Position numbers and translations under genes: made by a program. A stretch of DNA of 64,000 bases from Pyxidicoccus xibeiensis. Lineage in GTDB: Bacteria > Myxococcota > Myxococcia > Myxococcales > Myxococcaceae. This document shows positions 37,550-45,877 of the stretch, one piece after another (the first letter of the stretch is position 1; each line of letters starts with the position of its first letter). The stretch spans positions 1,240,001-1,304,000 of the forward strand of contig NZ_JAJVKV010000001.1 of NCBI RefSeq assembly GCF_024198175.1. Reading direction: 5' to 3'. A model generated the notes under the pieces. It made no database searches. It worked only from the letters and a program-made list of their open reading frames with translations, and had not been told where the DNA came from.

Positions 37550-38143
37550 TCACACCTCCGTGAAGCTCACGCCGGTGGCGCCGATACGCTCCAAGGCGTC
37601 TTTTATCTCCTCCGAGACAATGAGGGCGATGGACCAACCCCAGGTACGGAACACCTTGGCGTCTCCGACTTTCGACGGGTCGATGCGCATGCCCGAAACT
37701 TTTCTATATGTCCCCACCTTCTCGGGCTCCCCGTCCTGAGGCAGCCAATACTCCACTTCGTCGGATGCCTCGTCATCGACACAGCGAACGACCCGGACGG
37801 CGACGAGAATGAAGAAGTTATCGACGCTGTCCGCCACATTCACCGGAAGCAGTTGGACGTCGCCGGGAGCCAACGCCGTCAAGACCGTCGCGACCCTGGC
37901 GTGGACGACGGGAGTCGCAATGCCAGCAAGGAAGAAATCCGAGCCTCTACCGGGACGGTCAACCGGCAGGATGAGACGGCTGACTCCCTGGACTCGCTCC
38001 CCCGTTTTGAACATCCAGGGGTCCTCCACTTCGCGGCCGTTCAGGTCGGTAGGAATCCCCAGGGCCCACGCACCACGGACCACGCCGGGTGACAATTTGA
38101 AATATCTCCGGCGCTCACCCACCGGCTTCGCCTCATCGCGCAC
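37550..38143 (-). CDS. Imm11-type immunity protein 2
   Basis: 197 residues, GTG start. Central GIATPVVHARVATVL and CVDDEASDEVEYW mark the same family as immunity 1. The last 45 residues are identical to those of immunity 1. The N-terminal half differs, which is where specificity for a different toxin probably lies. It has no intact toxin of its own: the gene before it is another immunity gene, and the full toxin lies after it. It may be a retained resistance gene. Confidence 0.78.
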   Translation of the reverse strand: MRDEAKPVGERRRYFKLSPGVVRGAWALGIPTDLNGREVEDPWMFKTGERVQGVSRLILPVDRPGRGSDFFLAGIATPVVHARVATVLTALAPGDVQLLPVNVADSVDNFFILVAVRVVRCVDDEASDEVEYWLPQDGEPEKVGTYRKVSGMRIDPSKVGDAKVFRTWGWSIALIVSEEIKDALERIGATGVSFTEV

Positions 38144-38158
38144 GGGTCACCCAGTCAG

Positions 38159-38728
38159 TCACACCTCCGTGAACCGAACGCCCGTTGCTCCCATCTCCTC
38201 CAGGGCCTGCTTGATGTCCTCACCGACAATCAAGGAGACAGACCACCCCCAAGGACGAAAGACCTTCGCCTGGCCGGCCTTGAGCGGATCCACGCGCATT
38301 CCGGCAACCTTCCGATACCTTCCAACCTTCTCTGGCCGGCCATCCGCTTCCCGCCAATATTCGACTTCCGCGGATGCCTTGTCATCAATGCATTTGACGA
38401 GCTGGGTTGCGACGAGAATACAAAAACTTTCGGTTTGTCCCTGCACGGTCGCGTCAACGAACTGGACATCGGAAGGAGCAAGCTCCGCCAGACGCGTAGC
38501 AACACGATGGTGTACGACGGGAATCGCGAAGGCCGCCCGAGAAAAATCGAGGGCTGAGCCAGGGACAACAACGGGAAGGCGCAGGTGCCTCGAGTCGGCA
38601 ACCGTCGCCCCATCCGTGAAGAGCCAGGGTTCTTCGATTTCGCGACCCTGTTCATCCCTGGGAACTCCAAGCAACCAGCGCCCCTGGATGGACATGTCGT
38701 CAGTCAATTCATAAAACCGTGTTGGCAT
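38159..38728 (-). CDS. Imm11-type immunity protein 3
   Basis: 189 residues starting MPTRFYELTDDM. FAIPVVHHRVATRL, CIDDKASAEVEYW and the FRPWGWSVSLIV end place it with immunity 1 and 2, but more divergent at the 3' end than those two are from each other. It begins 15 bp behind an orphan AHH toxin tail, the spacing seen between the intact toxin and its immunity gene, so it is probably the cognate of that lost toxin. Confidence 0.78.
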   Translation of the reverse strand: MPTRFYELTDDMSIQGRWLLGVPRDEQGREIEEPWLFTDGATVADSRHLRLPVVVPGSALDFSRAAFAIPVVHHRVATRLAELAPSDVQFVDATVQGQTESFCILVATQLVKCIDDKASAEVEYWREADGRPEKVGRYRKVAGMRVDPLKAGQAKVFRPWGWSVSLIVGEDIKQALEEMGATGVRFTEV

Positions 38729-38743
38729 GGCAGGCTCGCGAGC

Positions 38744-38997
38744 TTACTCGCTCCGCGTCACAAGTTTATTGAGCCGTGAACCTTCGGTGGCAGTCTCGCG
38801 TGCCAGCCGGTGTAGTGCCTCCGTCAGCGCTTCTCTGCATTGGCCCATGCTCCGACATCTATTGGTTGCCTCGAAGAACCGCTGAAAGACCTCTTCGTGG
38901 TAGGCCTGCGGGTGCGGCCCCTGATGGCCCTTGATGCTGACGACCGTGCGGATGGCGCCTTGTGGACTCGGCCCACGTGGCACGTCGGCATCTGGCC
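38744..38997 (-). pseudogene. Orphan 3' tail of an AHH toxin gene
   Basis: About 69 codons ending at the TAA at 38744 encode GHQGPHPQAYHEEVFQRF and end LNKLVTRSE, matching the C-terminus of the AHH toxin at 36128-37483, including the final nine residues. The HDHHIATN half of the catalytic domain and the whole lipoprotein part are missing. The tail abuts the stop of the DUF2381 gene at 38998, so its 5' end was lost at an insertion or deletion junction near 38955-38997. Confidence 0.75.
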
Positions 38998-39909
38998 TCA
39001 TGGAAAGGTGATGTTGCCCAGGGTGATGGGGTGTCGGGTGCCCTCTTCCCACAGCGTCAACGTGAAGGGGCCCTGCGCTACCTGCGGAGCATTCTCCGCC
39101 TCCACGGTTACGTACCCCTGCTCACCTGGAGCAATGGGCACCGGCTGCCAGACGCGCAGCACCTTCAGCACCGCGCCGGCCCTGGCTTGCAGCGCCGCTC
39201 CCGCCGCACGCCACGGCTGGGCGCCAGAGTTTTCCAGCAGCAATTCCAGCGCGACCCGCTGGGTGGACCTGAAGGCCCTGGCGTCAACCTTGGACAGCGT
39301 ATCCCTGGGCCGGATCAGGAGCGCGGAGGTAACATCACGTGCAACAACCCCCTTGTCTGTCATGACGCCGGACGCCAGCAGGCCCGCCAGCCCGTCCGGA
39401 TGCGCCTGCATCGCCTGAAGCCGCGCCACTTCCCTCCGCAGTGCCTCGTTCTCCGAGCGGAGTTCCCTGTTCTCCTGGACGTAGGACTCCAGTCCGCGCG
39501 AACGGCGATGAACCTCGACCTGCCGCTCCGCCAGGGCAGGGGGTACCACGCGCAGCAGGAACGCGGCCGTCGCGGGAGCCGCGCCATCAGTGAAGTGCGC
39601 GGTCACCCGCGCCTGCCCCAATTCCTGGAAGGTCGCGTCGGGCACCAGCGTCAGCATGGCGCCTTCCAAGCCCACGCCCCGGAAGTGCTGACGCGCCTCC
39701 ACCTCCACGCGCGACGGAGGAGAGTCGAACAGCAGGAGCGTCCCTACTCCTGGGCTGACGCGGACTTCCACCGACTCTCCCGAGGCCTCCGCACGCAGCT
39801 CCACACGGCGCGCGCCTGTCTCCCAGGCGTCCGTGTCCACCCGTGTGGAGACATCCGGACCGCTCAACAGCGCGGGCAGCAAGAGTACGGTGGGCATCAG
39901 GCCAAGCAT
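38998..39909 (-). CDS. DUF2381 family protein
   Basis: 303 residues with a signal-like N-terminus (MLGLMPTVLLLPALLSG). GAGGGA precedes the ATG. The pattern of an N-terminal VRVSPGVGTLLLFD strand region, a central coiled coil (RELRSENEALRREVARLQ) and C-terminal VRVWQPVPIAPGEQG-like strands fits DUF2381, a paralogous family restricted to myxobacteria and often encoded next to a Ser/Thr kinase, as here. The function is unknown; export and a kinase-partner role are inferred from context. Confidence 0.8.
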   Translation of the reverse strand: MLGLMPTVLLLPALLSGPDVSTRVDTDAWETGARRVELRAEASGESVEVRVSPGVGTLLLFDSPPSRVEVEARQHFRGVGLEGAMLTLVPDATFQELGQARVTAHFTDGAAPATAAFLLRVVPPALAERQVEVHRRSRGLESYVQENRELRSENEALRREVARLQAMQAHPDGLAGLLASGVMTDKGVVARDVTSALLIRPRDTLSKVDARAFRSTQRVALELLLENSGAQPWRAAGAALQARAGAVLKVLRVWQPVPIAPGEQGYVTVEAENAPQVAQGPFTLTLWEEGTRHPITLGNITFP

Positions 39910-39985
39910 GCGGAGAGTCCCTCGGAAGCGATGATGCGGGCAGGCAGTAGCGCCGCGCGGTCAGATCCCAGAGCGTTGTGGCAGC

Positions 39986-41899
39986 TCAATCGAAGCTCGG
40001 CACCGCCATGACCTTCTGGGTGGAGTAGATGCGCGCGGAGTCCGGGCCACCGCTCCTGTCCTCCCGCAGGACTCCCTTCTCATCTTCGTTCGCCAGTGAC
40101 AGGCAGACAGGAAACGTCTTACCCGTCTTGGTCGTCCCTTCGATGAAGCGTCCATAGACCCGGTCACCTCGCACGAAGAGGTGCCCACGCACCGTTCCAT
40201 TCTCGAGCGCGCCGAAGTCAGGGCCCACCCTCGCCTGCACTTCTCCTTCCCTGACGGTGATGACGCGATAACCCAGCCCCCTGGCGCCAAAGGTGATGGG
40301 GTCGGGCGAGTACATCCGGATGCCCAGTTCCTTCATGGCGTCCACGGCGCCCGGAGGACACGCTTCCGGCACGGGCGGGGGGCGCACCTGGGGCCCACTG
40401 GGACAGGCCAGCGCGGTGCAGGCCGCGGCCGTGGTGAGCGCTCGGGCCAGCACTCCAGGCCGCGCGGACGCCGGCGGCGCGGGGGACGAAACGGTGTCGG
40501 GCGTCTTCTTCACGGGTAGGTCTTCCTTCTGCGCTGTCACCGCGAGCGAGGCGGTGGCCGCGGCGGTGGGCGCCGCCTGGGGCGGCCTCGCGGCCCGTCC
40601 ACTTTCCAGCGTGGGACCGGCCGGCGCCACTTCCCCGTGAGCCTCGGGCAGCGGGGGCGCACCCGGCCGCCAGGTCCGCTCCAGCAACAACCCACCCGCG
40701 AACGCCACCCCCACCGCCAGGAGCGCCGCCCCGCCCAGGAGGGCCCGGCCCCGGACAGGCCGCGCGAGCGCTCCGGACGCCCGGGCGGGCCGCGCGCGCA
40801 GCAACCGAGTGGGAGGCACGGCGGCCACATCCACCGGCGCCGGCTCCGGCTCCGGCTCCACGATGGGCTCACCTTCAACGACTCCAGGCCTCCTGCCCCG
40901 GCGCGGCGGGCCGCCATTCCCCGGCCCCTCGCGGACCCACAGTTCCAGCGCGGCGGCGTCATCCTCCGGCCAGACACGCGGCGGCTCGGGTATCTCCGGG
41001 TGCGCCTCGCACAGCGGCACGTCCCAGCTCGCGTCCGCGCCAGCCAGCGCCTCTTCCACGGCCGCGCACAGGGCCGTCGCGGTGTCCCGCTCCTCCGGGT
41101 GCTTCGAGAGCAGCCGCATGCACAGCCCGCTCAACACGGCCGGCACGCGCGGGTTCGCCACGTGCGGCGCCACCGGGACGTGGGAGATGACCTCCTCCAC
41201 CTGGGAGGGCGTCTCCACCTCCACGAAGGGATGCAGCCCCGTGAGCATCCAGTAGAGGACGACGCCCAGCGCATACAGGTCGTCCGCGGGCGTGGCCACG
41301 TAGCGGACGTCCGAGGTGAGACTGCTGGCCCGGCGGAAGGCCAGGGCTTCCGGACTGCGGTAGCGCGGGGTGCCCGGCGGTAGCACACCGTGGGTGAGCC
41401 TCGGAGCGCCGGCGTAGTCCCCCACGCCGAAGTCCACCAGCACCGCCTCCCCGTCCTCCTCGCGGACCACGACGTTGTGCTCCTTGATGTCCCGATGCAG
41501 CACCTGTGCCGCGTGGGTGGCCTCCAGGCCCCGGGCCATTCCCAGCAGCAGCCCCGCCACGCGCCGCGCGCCCGGGTTCTCCTCGTCCACCCACTGCTGC
41601 AGCGTGCGCCCGCGCACGTACTCCATGGCCAGGTAGAACCAGCAAGGCGCGTGTCCCGGGTACAGGCCACACGCACGGAAGCCCACCACGTTGCGGTGCT
41701 CGAGACGCAGGAGGATGGTGCCTTCGCGCACCGGCCAGCCGGCAAGCCTCCGCAGCGACTGCAGCTTGAGCGCGACCTCATCCCCTCCCCCGACGGCCCG
41801 GTACACCGCACCGCAGCCTCCCGCTCCCAGCAGGGGGCCCAGGACGAACCCGGCGATGTCGGTGCCGGGCGGCAGGTGGAGGATGTGCGCTTCTCTCAT
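39986..41899 (-). CDS. Ser/Thr protein kinase with C-terminal membrane segment and exported domain
   Basis: 637 residues from the ATG at 41899. The kinase domain (about 15-285) has a Gly loop at 25-32, Lys45 (VALKL), HRDIKEHN at 135-142 and DFG at 156-158: all catalytic residues intact. Residues about 340-400 are Pro/Arg-rich. One membrane helix lies near 415-435 (LLGGAALLAVGVAFAGGLLL). The C-terminal about 200 residues contain an Ala/Pro-rich linker and a compact domain with a Cys pair, ending VMAVPSFD. The DUF2381 gene follows after 76 bp and probably shares its role. Confidence 0.88.
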   Translation of the reverse strand: MREAHILHLPPGTDIAGFVLGPLLGAGGCGAVYRAVGGGDEVALKLQSLRRLAGWPVREGTILLRLEHRNVVGFRACGLYPGHAPCWFYLAMEYVRGRTLQQWVDEENPGARRVAGLLLGMARGLEATHAAQVLHRDIKEHNVVVREEDGEAVLVDFGVGDYAGAPRLTHGVLPPGTPRYRSPEALAFRRASSLTSDVRYVATPADDLYALGVVLYWMLTGLHPFVEVETPSQVEEVISHVPVAPHVANPRVPAVLSGLCMRLLSKHPEERDTATALCAAVEEALAGADASWDVPLCEAHPEIPEPPRVWPEDDAAALELWVREGPGNGGPPRRGRRPGVVEGEPIVEPEPEPAPVDVAAVPPTRLLRARPARASGALARPVRGRALLGGAALLAVGVAFAGGLLLERTWRPGAPPLPEAHGEVAPAGPTLESGRAARPPQAAPTAAATASLAVTAQKEDLPVKKTPDTVSSPAPPASARPGVLARALTTAAACTALACPSGPQVRPPPVPEACPPGAVDAMKELGIRMYSPDPITFGARGLGYRVITVREGEVQARVGPDFGALENGTVRGHLFVRGDRVYGRFIEGTTKTGKTFPVCLSLANEDEKGVLREDRSGGPDSARIYSTQKVMAVPSFD

Positions 41900-42194
41900 G
41901 CGGACTCCCCGGCGCTCGAGCGCGGATGACCCGACCCTGGCACGGGCGTGAAGCCACGCGCGGCGGTGCGGCGCCCCGCCAGCCGGGGAGGAGAGGGAGG
42001 CACCGACCGTGCTGCTTACCACACCATCACCGTCCAAGGTATAGCATCACCTCCCCTGCACCTCGCCCGGGGTGCGGGGGGTGGAGGCCGTCCCTCCTCA
42101 TGCCGCGTCGCTCCGCACCGTCCCGGGCACCCTCGAGGAGGCGCTGCCAGGCCCGCCCTCGCAAGGAGGATTTCCGCTACGCTGCCGCCCGCAC

Positions 42195-42533
42195 ATGGAC
42201 GAAGAGCTGGGAGCGACGTTTGGCAAGGCGCTGCGCGAAGCCCGCGCACGCCGGGGACTCACGCAGGTGGAGGTGGCCGCCCTGCTGGACATGCACCCCA
42301 TGGTCTACAGCCGCATGGAGCGCGGGAAGATGCTGCCCCGGGTGTCCACGCTGCGCAAGGTGGCCATGGTGCTGCGCATCTCCACGGACGAGCTGCTGGG
42401 CCTCGCCCGCGAGGCCCGTCGTGGCGCGAAGAAGGAGACGCCCCTGCTGCGCCGGCTGCTGACGCTCTCCGAGGAGCTGGACGAGGAGAAGCTCAAGGCG
42501 CTCGTCATCATGGCGGGCGCCCTGGGCCGGTAG
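42195..42533 (+). CDS. XRE-family helix-turn-helix regulator
   Basis: 112 residues. Residues about 10-65 are a Cro/C1-type HTH (FGKALREARARRGLTQVE.. LLDMHPMVYSRMERGK). The rest is a short helical region (LLRRLLTLSEELDEEKL) that may mediate dimerisation. The nearest AGGAGG lies about 30 bases upstream with no in-frame start, so translation may be weak or the start uncertain. It is convergent with the HFG kinase gene, overlapping it by 26 bp. A 27-bp dyad near the kinase promoter is a candidate target. Confidence 0.82.
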   Translation: MDEELGATFGKALREARARRGLTQVEVAALLDMHPMVYSRMERGKMLPRVSTLRKVAMVLRISTDELLGLAREARRGAKKETPLLRRLLTLSEELDEEKLKALVIMAGALGR

Positions 42534-43689
42534 GCCCCAGCTCGTGCGCCTCCAGGCCGGCCTGGAAGAGACTCTCGTCCAGCAGCTCCACCTGGTCCCG
42601 TGAGGCGCTGGCGTCCGTGGTGAGCCGGGCGAGCTCCAGGGCCGCCTCGGCACGTGCGTAGGGCCGGCCCTCTCGCGCCACCGCCGCGCTCAGACAGTCG
42701 CGCAGCGCGGCGCACAGCTCCCCGGCGGAGGCGTAACGCTCGCACGGTTCCTTGCGCAGCGCGCGGTGCAGGACGGCGCGCACGTCCGGGGGCAGGCCCG
42801 CCACCGCCTGCTCCACGTCCGCCGGGGTGTAGCGCTCCACCACCGCGAGCATCTGGGTGAGCGGCAGCGAAGGCGCCTCCTCCACACGGAGGACCGACGA
42901 CCGGGGCGGAGGTACCTCCAGCGTCTCCACGGCCTCCGCGAAGAGGTGGCGCCCGGTGGCCAGCTCCACCAGCACCAGCCCGAGCGAGAAGACGTCCGAG
43001 GCAGGAGTGAGGGGCTTGCCATGCAGGTACTCCGGCGAGGCATACGCCACGTCCCCCTTGAGCAGCGCCTCGGCGGTCTCCTCACGGCCCACCAGGTGCG
43101 AGTACGCCACCCCGAAGTGCGTCAGCTTGACCTCGCCCGTCCGGGCCACCCGGACGTTGCGCGGGCTGACATCCCGGTGCACCAGCCCCAGCGGTCGCCC
43201 CTGTCCGTCCGTGAGCGTGTGCGCGTGGTGCAGGGCGTCCGCGACCTCCGTCGCGACATGAAGGGCGAACACGGTGGACACCGGTGCGCGGCGCATGGCC
43301 ATGAGCCCCAGCACCGTCTCCAGTGAGGGCCCGTCCACGTGCTCCATGATGACGTACGGCGCGCCCTGGTGGACCTTGAAGTAGTGCACCTGGGCGATGG
43401 CCGGATGGTGGAGCCGGTAGGCGAGCTGCACCTCCTCCGCCAGCCGATGCCGCCGCAGGGGGTCCGCGGGTGAGCGGACGTGCTTGACGACGACAGGGCC
43501 CGCCAGCCCATGCCGCTCGCGGCGCTCGGCCAGCAGGAGCACCTCGCCGTTGCCCCTGCGCTCCAGCGTCCGGAGGAACTCGTACCGGGTGTGCTCCACC
43601 TTGAAGAGCAGGTGACGACGCTCCGGGGCGAAGGGGGGCGGTGCGTCCCGAGTGGTGGTCGTACGCGGCGCGGGGCCGGGGGTCTGCAT
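42508..43689 (-). CDS. Ser/Thr kinase-like protein with HFG in place of DFG (possible pseudokinase)
   Basis: 393 residues from the ATG at 43689, which has GGAGGAG upstream. The kinase fold is complete: Lys69 (VVVKH), HRDVSPRN at 171-178, APE-equivalent ASPEYLHG. However, the metal-binding Asp of DFG is replaced by His: LTHFG at 189-193, codon CAC. Loss of this Asp usually weakens or abolishes Mg-ATP use, so it may be a pseudokinase or scaffold. There is no membrane helix; the tail is helical and acidic. A strong dyad lies 33 bp upstream. The 3' end overlaps the convergent XRE gene. Confidence 0.85.
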   Translation of the reverse strand: MQTPGPAPRTTTTRDAPPPFAPERRHLLFKVEHTRYEFLRTLERRGNGEVLLLAERRERHGLAGPVVVKHVRSPADPLRRHRLAEEVQLAYRLHHPAIAQVHYFKVHQGAPYVIMEHVDGPSLETVLGLMAMRRAPVSTVFALHVATEVADALHHAHTLTDGQGRPLGLVHRDVSPRNVRVARTGEVKLTHFGVAYSHLVGREETAEALLKGDVAYASPEYLHGKPLTPASDVFSLGLVLVELATGRHLFAEAVETLEVPPPRSSVLRVEEAPSLPLTQMLAVVERYTPADVEQAVAGLPPDVRAVLHRALRKEPCERYASAGELCAALRDCLSAAVAREGRPYARAEAALELARLTTDASASRDQVELLDESLFQAGLEAHELGPTGPGRPP

Positions 43690-43721
43690 GGATGGCTCCT
43701 CCAAGGGTCCGCCGCCCAGTT

Positions 43722-43748
43722 TATACCTGGCTGACCGTGGCAGGTATA
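43722..43748. promoter_or_regulatory. 27-bp dyad (candidate operator) upstream of the HFG kinase gene
   Basis: TATACCTG at 43722-43729 and CAGGTATA at 43741-43748 are perfect inverted repeats with an 11-base spacer, about 33 bp upstream of the kinase start. The size suits a helix-turn-helix dimer and it probably overlaps the promoter. Confidence 0.5.
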
Positions 43749-43782
43749 TCCATGCCGAAAGAGACTCACCCCGGATCCATCT

Positions 43783-43800
43783 GCCCCTTCGCGAAGGGGC
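43783..43800. other. 18-bp perfect palindrome
   Basis: GCCCCTTCGCGAAGGGGC is a perfect palindrome between the HFG kinase and the beta-barrel-like gene. It lies about 135 bp after the latter's stop. It could be a hairpin or a protein-binding site; no T-run is present. Confidence 0.5.
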
Positions 43801-43935
43801 GCGAGTCGGTGGGCAGGTTCACGAAGAAGAAGCTGGAGGACCTCAGGGCACCGGGCGTTCTGGCCATCGGCCACGGGGGCGGCCTCCCTCCGCCGCCACC
43901 CACGCACGCGCGGTGGATACCAGCGGCGAGCCGGA

Positions 43936-44997
43936 CTACCGGACCCGCGGCTCGCCGAGCCGTGACGCGGCACCGTCCATCGCATCGCCCGGGGGCGCCG
44001 GACAGACCGCTGCCGGGACGCGCGGCGCGGGACGCCAGCTCAGGTCCACCCGGGCGAAGGGCGAGGCGGCCGCGCCCAGGTCCATGCCGCCAATCCGCTC
44101 ACGCTCGCGGTCCAGCAACGTGAAGCCGTTGGCCACGATGAGCCCCGCGGACGTGTTCAGCCACAGCTCTCCCGCCAGCCGCACGTTCAGCGCGTGCCCC
44201 ACGCGGAAGGTCGTCTCCTGCACGTAGTGCGCGCCGAGCGCATCCCGCGCCTGCGACAGCGAGGTGTGGAACGTCTGCCGCTCGAAGCTCCCCGTGATGC
44301 CGGCCTCCAGCCCCTCCCCCAGCCGCCTCAGGAGGTGGACGCGCGGGAAGCCCACCTCGGCGATGAAGGGCCCCTTGCGGTACACCAGCCCCACGAGCGG
44401 AATCACCGGCAGCAGGTCGTACGGGTACACCGCGACGAGCCCGAAGTTCAGCTTCACGCTCCGCTCCGCGTCCAGCGAGTAGCTCGCCAGCGCGACGCCC
44501 GTCCACGTCAGGTCCTCCCCGGGCTTGAACCCGTCGCGGAAGTCGCTCCGCGCCGACGCAGACGTGCTCAGGATGAACAGCCACTTCGGCGGCAGGGGGC
44601 GGATGAGGGACAGGCCCAGCTGCACGTGGTGGAGGCGGTAGTCCGACGCGTCCTCCGCCCGCAGCCCACTCCCCTCCACCGACAGCACGCGGCTGCCGTA
44701 CGTCACCGTCGGGGCCAGGATGAGCCGCGTCCCGTCCAGGAACAGCGGCGGCAGGCTCAGGAAGACATCCAGCTGGCGCCGCTGCGTGAGCCACCCCACG
44801 CGTTCACCAAGCGACGTGCCCGGCGCCAGGGTGACGCTCACGAAGGCCCGGTCCACCGAGGTCTGCGCGGCCACGCCGCCCGCCAACAGCAGCGCGGCCA
44901 GGGCCAAGAGCCGCCCGGAACGCCGGGCCCACCGTCGCGCACGGTGTCGCCTCTCGGGACAGACTCCGGATGCCACCATGCCTGGTCCCGCCTTCAT
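43936..44997 (-). CDS. Predicted outer-membrane beta-barrel protein
   Basis: 353 residues. The Arg-rich start leads to a signal peptide (LLALAALLLAGGVAAQ). The remainder is strand-rich with alternating hydrophobic/aromatic residues (RLILAPTVTYGSRVLSVEG, YRLHHVQLGLSLIRPL, LKLNFGLVAVYPYDLLPVI), consistent with a barrel of about 10-12 strands. It resembles the DUF6268 type of barrel proteins, without certainty. No weak or strong ribosome site stands out; an alternative start exists 18 bp in. Stands alone. Confidence 0.68.
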   Translation of the reverse strand: MKAGPGMVASGVCPERRHRARRWARRSGRLLALAALLLAGGVAAQTSVDRAFVSVTLAPGTSLGERVGWLTQRRQLDVFLSLPPLFLDGTRLILAPTVTYGSRVLSVEGSGLRAEDASDYRLHHVQLGLSLIRPLPPKWLFILSTSASARSDFRDGFKPGEDLTWTGVALASYSLDAERSVKLNFGLVAVYPYDLLPVIPLVGLVYRKGPFIAEVGFPRVHLLRRLGEGLEAGITGSFERQTFHTSLSQARDALGAHYVQETTFRVGHALNVRLAGELWLNTSAGLIVANGFTLLDRERERIGGMDLGAAASPFARVDLSWRPAPRVPAAVCPAPPGDAMDGAASRLGEPRVR

Positions 44998-45015
44998 GCA
45001 GGCGGACAGGCTACT

Positions 45016-45627
45016 TCACTTCCAGGACAGCTCGTACTCGCTATCGAGCAGCGCCACCTGCCGCCCGTGTACCCGCACGTCGCGCGCGCCGATGGCCTCC
45101 AGCACGCTCAGCAGCGTCCCCTCGTGGTACGCGGCGGGCATGAAGTCGCGCCGCATGATGAAGCGCGCGCTCTTCTCGCTCGTCCACAGCGGGTAGCGCT
45201 CGCCGTAGCTCACCGCCGCACGGTACGAGTCACCCAGTGACTGCAGCAGCTTGCGCGGGCTGCCGCTGGCCGTCTGCATCAGGTCCCTGCCGAACATGGA
45301 CGACAGGAAGTCCACCGTCGCCTGGGTCCCCATGCGCCGCAGCACCCCCTCGAAGCCGTCCAGTTGGGGCGCCAGCAGCCGCGCCGCCGTGGACGTCATC
45401 CGCAGGAACTTGCTGATGGGGTACATGTGCACGGGGTTGATTTCCCACAGGCCCGCCACGCCCTTGCACCGGGCCACCGCGCCCTCACCGCCCAGGAAGC
45501 CGACGACGTCCAACGTCCCCTGGAAGAACATCCCCCGCGCCGTGTCCTCGTCGCTCGCCGCAAGCCTCCGCAGCTCCAGCTCCCAGGCCGCGCCGCCAGC
45601 GCTCGTCGATTCAGTACTCAGGTGCAT
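45016..45627 (-). CDS. DUF2378/TIGR02265 family protein
   Basis: 203 residues. The ATG at 45627 is preferred because GGGGGAG sits 7 bases upstream; an earlier ATG at 45633 is too close to it. The protein has the pattern of a myxobacteria-specific paralogous family: an ARGMFFQG opening, INPVHMYPISKFLRM, FGRDLMQTASGSPRKLL and a C-terminal YHEGTLLSVLEAIGA. Members number in the dozens per genome and have no known function. No signal peptide or membrane segment is seen. Confidence 0.75.
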   Translation of the reverse strand: MHLSTESTSAGGAAWELELRRLAASDEDTARGMFFQGTLDVVGFLGGEGAVARCKGVAGLWEINPVHMYPISKFLRMTSTAARLLAPQLDGFEGVLRRMGTQATVDFLSSMFGRDLMQTASGSPRKLLQSLGDSYRAAVSYGERYPLWTSEKSARFIMRRDFMPAAYHEGTLLSVLEAIGARDVRVHGRQVALLDSEYELSWK

Positions 45628-45810
45628 GGTCATCTCCCCCGAGGGGACGCTCCAGGTCAGGCTCGGAAATGGACTGCCCGTGAATCTGGCAGGTACTTCC
45701 GGCTTGGCCTGATTCCCCCCACTTCCGGGATGCCAACCCTCTCATACTTTTCTATTCCTGTCGAATCATTCTTCCTGGCTGGACGCAATTGTCTCCCAGG
45801 GAAGACGAAA

Positions 45811-45837
45811 CCCTCCCGGTTGAGCAGACCGGGAGGG
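45811..45837 (-). terminator. Terminator of the aminotransferase gene
   Basis: CCCTCCCGGT and ACCGGGAGGG form a perfect 10-bp stem with a 7-base loop. On the minus strand it is followed by TTTCGTCTT, 41 bp after the aminotransferase stop. Confidence 0.75.
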
Positions 45838-45877
45838 GGAGATGAACCGACAGGGGGTGGCCGTCCGACGCGGGGCG

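Noticed and set aside
38744..39052. A complete 102-residue gene starting inside DUF2381
   Set aside because: The first part is a frame shadow of DUF2381; only the last 69 codons match the toxin C-terminus, so it was called a pseudogene.
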